Shown: positions 38,401 to 48,500 of the stretch, one piece after another | How positions within the stretch are numbered: the first letter of the stretch is position 1 | Layout: each line of letters starts with the position of its first letter | NCBI GenBank assembly: GCA_000149265.1 | Contig: CH003024.1 | Coordinates: forward strand, 1,211,581 to 1,275,580 | Origin: Ciona savignyi | Taxonomy: Eukaryota; Chordata; Ascidiacea; Phlebobranchia; Cionidae | Direction of reading: 5' to 3' | Length of the DNA stretch: 64,000 bases | Made by a program: the position numbers and the translations under genes | The notes under the pieces: generated by a model | Databases searched by the model: none | The model's input: only the letters and a program-made list of their open reading frames with translations | Told to the model about the DNA's origin: nothing

Positions 38401-39374
38401 TGGTCATAGGATCTTCATATTTTGTACACATGAATGGAATAATAGAAAATGCTTTATCAGATGGCCAATCATTAGATTACCTTGATTACAAATTCAGTTT
38501 ACTGACGCTATTTCAGCAAAGCTATTTTGTTATTACAACGTACTTTTTGCACTATTTTTTAACCTACAAAACCACCACATTCGGTAGCAGATGTATTGAA
38601 CCCACCATTTTTCGGCAATTAAACCCACTAAGAATGAGCTAGCTGGCTGGATATAACCAAAAAATGTAGTAAAATATTCATGCTTAATCCACATGAATTG
38701 AATTACATAAGGTCGTTATAACACAGGCAATCATCAGATTACCTTGCGAATAAGTAAGGGAACATTATCACATGGGAAATCATCAGACTAACACACACCT
38801 ATCATCAAGTTACCAATCTAATTAGACACATTATGCCTATAGTCAGACTTCTAGTGATATGATGGAATTTAATCACACTCATATTTATTCAACTTCACTT
38901 TAAACTTTGTGACAATGCAGACTTGACAACGCCGACCAAGAAATACAACGACTCCGTGGAGAGGCAGAGGTGGCTGAGAAAATGAAGGGAAATCTCTGCA
39001 AGGAGGTGGAGCAGTTGAAACGAGCTGTCTGCTTCCTCTCCCGGAAGTCGAAACACATAGAGAAATCGATGAACGACGAGCGTTCGTATCTGAAATCCAT
39101 CCAACGCGCTACGACCCCGTCCTTGCGCGGGGGAAACGAATTCGGGGATACCCGGGTGAAGGATTGGACTTACAACCGGGGTATTTTACCCAGCACGCCC
39201 CGTTACACACAGTCGTCTCGCGGGGATTCGTGGAAAAAGTCGTCGTCATCGCCGCTTGACACTCGCCCCCACACGGCACTAGGTAGCGCTGGAGGGTTCT
39301 CGGAGTTTACCTCGTACGCAATGGCGTCAATGGGGATACAAAACACTGGAGTCCAACTTACTCAACCAGCATGA
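24742..39374 (+). CDS. Large coiled-coil protein, unidentified
   Basis: I do not recognise this protein. Exons, phase-consistent: 24742-24790 (tentative first exon), 25110-25210, 26928-27074, 28041-28147, 28949-29108, 29416-29517, 30086-30235, 30771-30916, 32712-32874, 33116-33211, 35567-35686, 36463-36668, 37099-37285, 37760-37917, 38921-39374 (TGA), giving about 781 aa. Nearly the whole protein is charged, heptad-like helix rich in Glu, Lys, Gln and Leu (for example RDLFKEAFKQVKKEKQEIQQ, GERDRALKECAKLVGERDKL), with no signal peptide or membrane segment. Two TQT-like sites are present: RSQTDPD (exon 36463) and SSTQTVDV (exon 37760). The C-terminal ~85 residues are Ser/Thr/Gly/Arg-rich and not helical. 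A cytoskeletal, centrosomal or ciliary structural role fits this composition but is inference. Many introns contain antisense SINEs next to the 3' splice site. Confidence 0.85.
25346..25647 (+). mobile_element. tRNA-derived SINE, family A
   Basis: Near full-length sense copy: GTCCGACATATTAGTCTGG head, a body with CACTGCAATAGCTCCGG, and an ATATCCTATCCTATTCC tail. It is in the intron after exon 25110-25210 of the coiled-coil gene. Confidence 0.87.
27706..27999 (-). mobile_element. tRNA-derived SINE, family A
   Basis: Antisense copy from GGATAGGACATTCATG to CCACCAGACTAACTCG. It ends 41 bp before the coiled-coil exon starting at 28041. Confidence 0.87.
28159..28346. mobile_element. hAT-like MITE, CAGTGATGGG type
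   Basis: Begins CAGTGATGGGAATCAAAA and ends near AAATCCCATCAAT, with the same interior as the element at 56823-56998. It sits 11 bp after the splice donor of exon 28041-28147. The target duplication is not clear in this copy. Confidence 0.72.
29173..29400 (-). mobile_element. tRNA-derived SINE, family A
   Basis: Antisense copy with an internal deletion, from ACGTTTATCCCCGTG to GACTAACCGGTCGGACA. It ends 15 bp before the exon at 29416, and its CTAAC is 26 nt from the 3' splice site. Confidence 0.85.
30583..30738 (-). mobile_element. tRNA-derived SINE, family A, internally deleted
   Basis: Antisense copy from GGATAATCATGTTTATCC to CCACCAGACTAATCTG, lacking the middle third. It ends about 32 bp before the exon at 30771. 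Confidence 0.82.
31420..32512. mobile_element. TTAA-bounded element (piggyBac-like, non-autonomous)
   Basis: Starts TTAACTCTTTCCGTCCC and ends GGGAGTGAAAGAGTTAA, an imperfect inverted repeat flanked by TTAA at both sides; total about 1.09 kb. TTAA targets with short CYCTTT-type termini are typical of piggyBac elements. No transposase frame was seen; the 79-codon frame at 31532-31771 is not recognisable. It lies in an intron of the coiled-coil gene. Confidence 0.65.
33351..33494. mobile_element. Small inverted-repeat element, AGGAACAGGAAAAGACG type
   Basis: CACAGGAACAGGAAAAGACG at the left is matched by its complement, CGTCTTTTCCTGTTCCTGTG, at 33471-33490. Diverged relatives of the right arm are near 58450 and 59235. 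Confidence 0.65.
33840..35350. repeat. ~335-bp intronic tandem repeat, about 4.5 copies
   Basis: Each unit has GGGAATTCCCCTGGAT, TGGTTTCTGC, ATCTAGACCATGTGG, AAGTTTCATTGGGAT, TGTCGGAGCCACAA, GGGTATTTCCCTAGGTAAAT and TCAAAATTGGAGCAGCCGTT in this order. The CTAGACCATG landmark recurs about every 335-345 bp (near 34254, 34600, 34936 and 35268). Copies to the right are the most alike. It ends at a long A-rich tract near 35370-35416. Confidence 0.88.
35710..35905. mobile_element. Composite family A SINE remnant
   Basis: A short antisense tail (ATGTTTACCCCTGTGTGGG) runs directly into a sense 3' half (CAATCATACACAACACACTG to a TATTCTATCC tail). It suggests insertion of one copy into another, or an inversion. 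It lies after the donor of exon 35567-35686. Confidence 0.65.
36116..36413 (-). mobile_element. tRNA-derived SINE, family A
   Basis: Full-length antisense copy with a triple GGATA tail at its left and TTAGACCATCGGGCCGGAC at its right. It ends 49 bp before the exon at 36463. Confidence 0.9.
36941..37083 (-). mobile_element. tRNA-derived SINE, family A, 3' part lost
   Basis: Antisense head half from GTAGAACCCATTAATCC to CTAGACTAATCTGTC. It ends 15 bp before the exon at 37099, and its CTAAT is 21 nt from the 3' splice site. Confidence 0.85.
37938..38226 (+). mobile_element. tRNA-derived SINE, family A
   Basis: Sense copy: TTAGTCTAGTGGTTAAGTGC head, GGGTTTGAAAC B-box-like, and a tail of ATCC/TATCC repeats. 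It begins 20 bp after the donor of exon 37760-37917. Confidence 0.88.
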
Positions 39375-42300
39375 TTTGTTATTTTTACCATGGATGGTGG
39401 GATATTTCTAAAATAATAGATAATTATTATTTCGCTTATTTTAGTCAACTACTTAATCTTATTGGCAGATCATAGCAGTTGGTAAAATTAAATTGACCCA
39501 TTAAAATATGTTTACCTGGCTCGAATTTCGCCGGAATTAATTTTAACGATTTTTTATAGACATACCTGAAAAGTTTATTTTTATTTTTTAAATCCTGAGA
39601 TGTTTTAAATTCTTGGTGGGCTCGTTTTTTATAGAATCAAATATTTTAATTGGTCACGCTGACTATTTTGTTACACTTTTTTACCAGGCCAAGTTTCATA
39701 CCCATTATAGGCATCACTATGACTGTTTCAGTTTTTTATGGGTTAAATTCCGGTTAAGTTTCATACCCATGATAGGCTCATTAATAAGACTTAACCGTTC
39801 GACTACACTTTTTTACTAGACTAAAAGTTTTAAACTCATAATTGTCCAGAATAAGACTGTTTTTGTATTGAAATTGGAGTATGTAACAGCTGCATTATCT
39901 GTTCCATCAAAGTTTTAAATATTTGGCCACCTTTTCTGGGTTAAGTTTTGANNNNNNNNNNNNNNNNNNNNNNNNNNNNNNNNNNNNNNNNNNNNNNNNN
40001 NNNNNNNNNNNNNNNNNNNNNNNNNNNNNNNNNNNNNNNNNNNNNNNNNNNGGCAGATGAATTAGTTGCCCCAATTACGGCTGCTTGACTATTGACTATC
40101 CTTCCTATTAAAAGCAACCGTTAAATAACTTATTTCCACAGTTGTTTTTCCATGGGTATTAGCCTATAGATAGTCAGATAGTAGTAATATAGCGCTTATA
40201 ATGATAGCAATCACTGGTTTCATCCTTACATGACATGTTTATTACATTAATTGGCACAACTCACACAAACTGCTTGTTTTCTTATTTCTCTTCTCGTGAT
40301 ATTTGTAGTAATGTTTTCACTGGTTATTCCTCGTGAATAAATATGTATATTATAATTTTTTTTCTCCGGTTATCGTCGGATAACTTGAGCCCATTGCTTA
40401 GTTGCAACAACTATTAGTTTATGCATAGTGTGATGTTCAATAAAAGCACTAGGTTTTTTGGATAAAGTGACTTGTTTTGTAACATTGTATCGTGCACTTA
40501 TTTTGCAATCGCACTTAGACAATTTAATTTGGCATTAAACGTGTTTAAACGGTTTCAACCACCAGTGAAAAAGTATATTCATTTTTTGTCTCTTTTTCAC
40601 TTTAAAATTATAAACCTGTCTCCACCCTCAATATTAGGCCATGCTTGCATATATCTAGTCAAGGTTTTAATTTCACTATTTTCAATTAAAATAAGTTTTC
40701 TACTGCAATAAAGGTTTGTTTTGTTTAACGTCGGGTTCAACGGGCACATTTATTTTTTACCGCTTTTATTTACTGATGTTTTTACTACTGTAGTTTCTTT
40801 TATTGCTTCCTTTATTACATAACTATGCTCATCTACTGTAATTTAATAAAGCGAAAAAAACTTAGATGGGATTAAATTGACTTTCGGCAAATCAATTGAA
40901 GTTTGAAATGATCTAAGATAAGAAAAGGATTAAATCTCAGTTTCAGCACTAAATCTCAGTTTCAGATCTAAGATAAGAAAAGGATTAAATCTCAGTTTTC
41001 TAATACTGGATTATATTCTAAAATTTTTTAGTGCGAAGTTCAATTTTAGTGGTTATTGTTAAGACTTAATTTGGATAGAAAAATGTCTCAACTTTACACA
41101 CTGCAATGTTTTCGGTACAGTGGGTTGGAGGTAATCTACCAATTGTCCGTTTGAAGATGTTCACTTTTATTTCCATTCACAGAATTATATAAGAATGTCT
41201 TGTCTACCTAAAGAGACATAAACAAAATATTTTGTTATTTTATTTTCAGTGCACAAAATCTAAAACACAATGTAGGTTATTGTTATAATACACATTAAAT
41301 TGTTGCATATATCAACACTTTGATTTAACTTTACAAATTGCATAATTAGTTTAAGCACCTTAGAATTGAATTGACAGCATTAAAAAAAGAGAAAAAATAA
41401 GTGAAAAAACAAGTCTAAATCTTTCTACTTATTTGGTAAATAAATTCAAGGATACAAAATCGCTTTAATTACCTATGCAATTGATTAAATATGTACACTG
41501 TTTCTCATATCCACAATATTGCATTTAACTGACTGGTTGGTTTCAGAAAAGGGTAAAATTAAAAGAAAGGCATTATTTATATTGTTAATCAGGTTCAGCA
41601 TGAAAACCAAAACCACTAGATCACACACAAGGATTATATAACAGGGCTACGTTTTGAACCCATAATGGGCTTGTTACCAAGTCATTTTTCGTATAAGAGT
41701 CGATGTTAGTATCAATCATGTTAATCATTTGGTCACACAATTGTTTATAGAGAAAATAAAACGTCACAATGTAATAAGCCATCTGTTGGCTGGAACTTAG
41801 CAATCAAAAAGTAATTATTATTAGTAAATATTAAAGAAAATTATTTACTTAAAATATTTGTTTAAAAGATTTTGAAAAAAGGGATGTCCATAATTATTCC
41901 ATTCCGATTCTCACATAATTTTTTTATTCTATAATCGGAAATTAAGTTCTAACAAAAAAGATTCAAAATTGTAAAATCATAACAAAACCACGCTTTTAAA
42001 ACACACCAGGGAGATCTTTCAAATTAGTTTCATTTGTGTAATTTTAATGTCATAACTTTTAAAAAAATAAATTTTTTAAGGGCAATTGTTCAGTTAAATA
42101 AGAATATGACAGTAATTCACAATTATCTCATCAATTACATAATTCTGTAACACTCTTGTTGTCACAATGATATTGTTGTTTATATGGATATCTTAAATTC
42201 CAAAAATATGGTTGGGGCATAGGCGTAAAGTTAGGAAAACATACTGCACACATACAAGGTCAAATTGTACCCCTGGCATCTCCAGTGTTAAAATTTTACC

Positions 42301-42502
42301 GGACCCAAAATTTTACTTAACTTAAAATTACTTGACAAAATTTTTAACTTGAACTTTATAACCATACAAACAAGCAGAATTACGAAATATTTAACCTTTG
42401 CACCCCTAGCACAACAACAAGTTTATAGCTACAGGTCTGGTGTGAAAGATGATATGAAATAATGTTACCAGGCGTCCTCCCAATTTAAAATATTTGAAAC
42501 GT
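39375..42502. other. Convergent intergenic region (coiled-coil gene and PLEKHD1 3' ends)
   Basis: Both flanking genes end here, so their 3' untranslated regions lie inside. The rest is AT-rich with decayed tRNA-like SINE pieces (around 39650-39900 and 41095-41200) and one gap. No coding exon was recognised. Confidence 0.7.
39952..40051. other. Assembly gap (100 N)
   Basis: Exactly 100 N, a placeholder for a gap of unknown size in the intergenic region. Confidence 0.99.
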
Positions 42503-45500
42503 TTAAAAATCGGTCGAATCGCTATCATCCTGATCTTCAACTGTTGTGTTTTGAAGATTGACTTCAATCCGAGCATCAAAATCCTCGTTTTCACCTCTTT
42601 GCTCCCCACCATCACTCCTCTCTACCTCACCGTTCTCACTTTGCTTGATGAAGACCTCCTCTTCCTCTTCAATTGCTCCCGTGCTGCGAGGATCAGATGA
42701 AAAAGTAGACCTCTTCTTTCCTGAAGATGTTTGATTTCGTTTATTAGAGCTCAGGGCAGTTTGTGGTGGTAAGTGTATACCCCGTGGCCACTGTTGTTAA
42801 AGTGGACCCTCTTTTTTCCTGAAGATGTTTATTTTAGTTTACACAAGACTTGGGCAGTTTGTGGTGGTAAGGTTGGTGTCCACATACAACTATTCTGCAT
42901 ATTACCTTGTGCACCCTGTTTTTACAAGAGTGGTAAATGTCCGGCCGGTGGGTCAAACGTTTAAGTGCGTCGCCTTTCAATCGAAAGGTTGCACGTACGA
43001 AACTGGTCCTAACTAGTCGGTTTGTGTCCTTGGGCAAGGCACTTTACGGACATTGCCTGAACCCAGCGGATTAATTCCTGACAAATTGAAGGAACGTGTC
43101 TTTTATATACAACACACTGAAATAGCTCCAGTAACCCGACGGTGGGCGCGAGGTGATCTGACGATTGCCCGTGTGTTAACCCCCTTGGTTTTCCCATTCA
43201 CGGGGATAAAACATGAATATCCTATCCTATGGTAGAACTTGTACACACATGTAGCTGGGGCAGTCTTAAACAAAATGGATGTCCAAGGGTTTTGGATTCA
43301 ATGCTAGACCCAGTGGTACGGTGGGGTGTTTCAGTTTAGTTTATTTTTTAAGGATATTTTGTTTAATGACAATACTTCATCAACACACTGTATTAGCTCC
43401 AGTTAATTGACTGTGGATACTATGTGTCATATAATACCTTTGAATAAAGCCTGGCTTTCTACACATAAATATAAAAATATATAAATAAATCAATAGCATA
43501 CTCTAATAGCACCAACAATTCGACTGTGGTCTGTGGACATAAAATGGCTTACGATACCAATGAGTAAAGCCCGGCTTCCCACCCACCAACGAGGATATAA
43601 ATGACCATAAATAAATATTTTACACCCATAAAAACCAAAACAAAGGTAAAGTTTTAATTTTATTTCTATGACGGTAATTTAAATTCTTTGCCAAGTTTTT
43701 GACGCTTTTATGTTTTATTATTTACTACTTTTTTCTACTATTTGATTTGTAATTTTTTGTTGAACCATGTTTTTAAGTGAGTTGCTTTGTGTGGCCACAA
43801 ACTGATTTGTGAAATTGAATAAATTCTAGTAAAACACTGCATACTTTTTCTTTACCAGTTTTACATATTAACAATATTACATTAAACTGACTGGTTTATT
43901 TGAGAAAAAACTTATTTTTAATAATTTAAGCTGGTATAGCATGGATAACCATCCGACTGGTTAGTCTGATGGTTAAATGCAACGCCTTTCAACCGAGTTA
44001 AAATCCTAACTGGTCGCTAGTTAATCCATTGTCTCTTTGGGCAAGGCACTTAAAGTTCATTGCCTGAACCCAGCGGATTAATAGGTTCTACCAAATTGAA
44101 GGAACGTGTATATCATATACAACACACTAGTTCCGGTAACCTGACAATGGGCGCGAGGTGGTCTGACGAATGCCTGTGTTAACCCCCTTGGTTTTTCCAT
44201 TCACGGGGATAAAACATGAGTATTCTATCCTATCCAAACCAGTGGATTCCTCACCACATTAACGAACCTTTTGTCCGGGTACGTTTTATCGGACTACTTC
44301 TTCTTCTGCTCAACCTCTTTGACATTCGTTGCCTCTTGAACTGGTTCAACTCCATCTCTATCTTATTCTTCTGCACACAGGTCTCAAAGAATTCTACAAC
44401 GTAAACAGCCGTTAACAGAAACATCATTTTTAACATAACTTTGTAATTGTTGGTTACAAATTGAAAGGGATTGACACCATGGTGTAAATCATACAAAACA
44501 CACTGCAATAGCTCCGGTAACCCGACGGTGGGCGCGAGCTCATCTAATGATTGCCCGTGTGTTAACCCCCTTGGTTTTCCATTCCTGGGGATAAACATAA
44601 ATATCCTATCCTATCCTTCATGATTGTCATTCACAAATTAAAATAAATGTTTGTCTTTTAAAAATTAAGTGGAATGTTTGTCTTTTGGCTTGTTAGTGCA
44701 TTCATTTACCACGAAGACTTTTCAAATCGTTCTTAACTTGGTGCTGTGTTACACAACTAAAACCAAATGACCAATCACACGGTTTTAATAGAAAACCCAC
44801 AAACATAAATCAGTGGTTAAAATAAAAAAGATGTTTGTCCAGCAGATTAGTCTGGTAGTTAAGTGCGTGGCATTTCAGTCAAAGAGTTGTAGGTTAAAAA
44901 CTGGTCGCTATCTAGTCGGTTGTAACATTCGCAAGGACATTAACGGACATTGCCTGAACCCAGCAGATTAATGGGTTCTACCAAATTGAAGCAAAGTGTT
45001 AATCATACACAACACACTGCAATAATAACCTGACAGTGGTTGCGAGGGTGATCTGATGATTGCCCGTGTGTTAACCCCCTTGGTTTTTCCATTCACAGTG
45101 ATAAACATTAACATTCTATCCTTACCTAGAAATCAGTGGTTAAAAAATTAAGTGTTTACCTAAAAATCAGTGGTTAAAAAATTAAGTTGTTTACCCAAAA
45201 ATCAGTGGTTAAAAAATTAATTGTTTACCTAAAAATCAGTGGTTAAAAAATTAAGTTATTTACCTAGAAATCAGTGGTTAAAAAATTAAGTTGTTTACCT
45301 AGAAATCTGTGGTTAAAAAATTAAGTTATTTACCTAGAAATCAGTGGTTAAAAAATTAAGTTATTTACCTAGAAACCAGTGGTTAAAAAATTAAGTTGTT
45401 TAACCAAAAATCAGTGGTTAGAAAATTAAGTTGTTTACCCAAAAATCAGTGGTTAAAAAATTAAATTGTTTACCCAAAAATCAGTGGTTAAAAAATTAAG

Positions 45501-48500
45501 TTGTTTACCTAAAAATCAGTGGTTAAAAAATTAAGTGTTTACCTAAAAATCAGTGGTTAAAAAATTAGGTTGTTTACCTAGAAATCAGTGGTTAAAAAAT
45601 TAAGTTGTTTACCCAATAATCAGTGGTTAAAAAAATCAAGATGTTTACCTAAAAATCAGTGTTTAAAAAATTTAGTTGTTTACCTAAAAATCAGTGGTTA
45701 AAAAATTTAGTTGTTTACCCAAAAATCAGTGGTTGAAAAATTAAGTGTTTACCTAAAAATCAGTGGTTAAAAAAATCAAGATGTTTACTTAGAAATCAGT
45801 GGTTAAAAATTAAGTTGTTTACCTAGAAATCAGTGGTTAAAAAATTAAGTTGTTTACCTAGAAATCAGTGGTTAAAAAAATAAATTGTTTACCCAAAAAT
45901 CAGTAGTTAAAAAATTAAGTTGTTTACCCAAAAATCAGTGGTTAAAAAAATCAAGATGTTTACCCAAAAATCAGTGGTTAAAAAATTAAGTTGTTTACCT
46001 AGAAATCAGTGGTTAAAAAATTAAGTTGTTTACCTAGAAATCAGTGGTTAAAAAATTAAGTTGTTTACCCAAAAATCAGTGGTTAAAAAAATCAAGATAT
46101 TTACCTAGAAATCAGTGGTTAAAAAATTAAGTTGTTTACCCAAAAATCAGTGGTTAAAAAATTAAGTGTTTACCTAAAAATCAGTGGTTAAAAAAATCAA
46201 GATGTTTACTTAGAAATCAGTGGTTAAAAATTAAGTTGTTTACCTAGAAATCAGTGGTTAAAAAATTAAGTTGTTTACCTAGAAATCAGTGGTTAAAAAA
46301 TTAAGTTGTTTACCCAAAAATCAGTAGTTAAAAAATTAAGTTGTTTACCCAAAAATCAGTGGTTAAAAAAATCAAGATGTTTACCCAAAAATCAGTGGTT
46401 AAAAAATTAAGTTGTTTACCTAGAAATCAGTGGTTAAAAAATTAAGTTGTTTACCTAGAAATCAGTGGTTAAAAAATTAAGTTGTTTACCCAAAAATCAG
46501 TGGTTAAAAAAATCAAGATATTTACCTAGAAATCAGTGGTTAAAAAATTAAGTTGTTTACCCAAAAATCAGTGGTTAAAAAATTAAGTTGTTTACCCAAA
46601 AATCAGTGGTTAAAAAGTTAAGTTGTTTACCCAAAAATCAGTGGTTAAAAAAATCAAGATGTTTACCCAAAAATCAGTGGTTAAAAAAATCAAGATGTTT
46701 ACCTAAAAATCAGTGGTTAAAAAAATCAAGATGTTTACCTAGAAATCAGTGGTTAAAAAATTAAGTTGTTTACCTAAAAATCAGTGGTTAAAAAAATCAA
46801 GATGTTTACCTAGAAATCAGTGGTTAAAAAATTAAGTTGCTTACCCAAAAATCAGTATTTAAAAAAATCAAGTTGTTTACCTAAAAATCAGTGGTTAAAA
46901 AAATCAAGATGTTTACCTAGAAATCAGTGGTTAAAAAATTAAGTTGTTTACCTAAAAATCAGTGGTTAAAAAAATTAAGTTGTTTACCCAAAAATCAGTG
47001 GTTAAAAAAATCAAGATGTTTACCTAGAAATCAGTGGTTAAAAAATTAAGTTGTTTACCCAAAAATCAGTAGTTAAAAAAATTAAGTTGTTTACCCAAAA
47101 ATCAGTGGTTAAAAAATTAAGTGTTTACCCAAAAATCAGTGGTTAAAAAAATCAAGTTGTTTACCTAGAAATCAGTGGTTAAAAAATTAAATTGTTTACC
47201 CAAAAATCAGTGGGTAAAAAAATAAGTTGTTTACCTAGAAATCAGTGGTTAAAAAAATAAGTTGTTTACCTAGAAATCAGTGGTTAAAAAAATCAAGATG
47301 TTTACCCAAAAATCAGTGGTTAAAAAATTAAGTGTTTACCCAAAAATCAGTGGTTAAAAAATTAAGTTGTTTACCCAAAAATCAGTGGTTAAAAAATTAA
47401 GTGTTTACCTAAAAATCAGTGGTTAAAAAATTAAGTGTTTACCTAAAAATCGGTGGTTAAAAAATTAAGTTGTTTACCTAAAAATCAGTGGTTAAAAAAT
47501 TAAGTTGTTTACCCAAAAATCAGTGGTTAAAAAATTAAGTGTTTACCCAAAAATCAGTGGTTAAAAAAATCAAGATGTTTACCTAGAAATCAGTGGTTAA
47601 AAAATTAAGTTGTTTACCCAAAAATCAGTATTTAAAAAAATTAAGTTGTTTACCCATAAAATCAGTGGTTAAAAAATTAAGTGTTTACCCAAAAATCAGT
47701 GGTTAAAAAAATCAAGTTGTTTACCTAGAAATCAGTGGTTAAAAAATTAAATTGTTTACCCAAAAATCAGTGGGTAAAAAAATAAGTTGTTTACCTAGAA
47801 ATCAGTGGTTAAAAAAATAAGTTGTTTACCTAGAAATCAGTGGTTAAAAAAATCAAGATGTTTACCCAAAAATCAGTGGTTAAAAAATTAAGTGTTTACC
47901 CAAAAATCAGTGGTTAAAAAATTAAGTTGTTTACCCAAAAATCAGTGGTTAAAAAATTAAGTGTTTACCTAAAAATCAGTGGTTAAAAAATTAAGTGTTT
48001 ACCTAAAAATCGGTGGTTAAAAAATTAAGTTGTTTACCTAAAAATCAGTGGTTAAAAAATTAAGTTGTTTACCCAAAAATCAGTGGTTAAAAAATTAAGT
48101 GTTTACCCAAAAATCAGTGGTTAAAAAAATCAAGATGTTCACCTAGCAGACTTTTCACATCAGTCATCACTTGGTCTTGCGTCACCGAACTATTCACGTT
48201 ACTCAACGCCTCCTCTTGCAACCTCTGCAGTGCCACTCTGCATTGCTGGAGCTCTGTCTTCAACTTTAAGTTCATCGCCGTTTCTGCCTGTGGAGCCAAT
48301 ATGGGGTGTTATAGAGAATTTGACAGTGTGGCCTATCACCAACACTTTTTGTTGTTGTTTTTTTGTTGAGCTCTTTGACTATAATGACCTGTTGCATTTA
48401 TCGTATCTTCCCGCCAAAAACCGTTAGACTTTACCGTTCATTTCATTTTATATACCGTTGCATTGTGCTTACATGAATACAAGCATTTTATACATATCGA

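Noticed and set aside
42939-43010. Functional tRNA gene
   Set aside because: A- and B-box-like segments are present, but the sequence is the head of a repeated ~290-bp SINE and does not fold into a complete cloverleaf by eye.
45123-48142. CRISPR-like array with 35-bp repeats
   Set aside because: Monomers are contiguous with no unique spacers, and the locus is an intron of an animal gene; it is a minisatellite.
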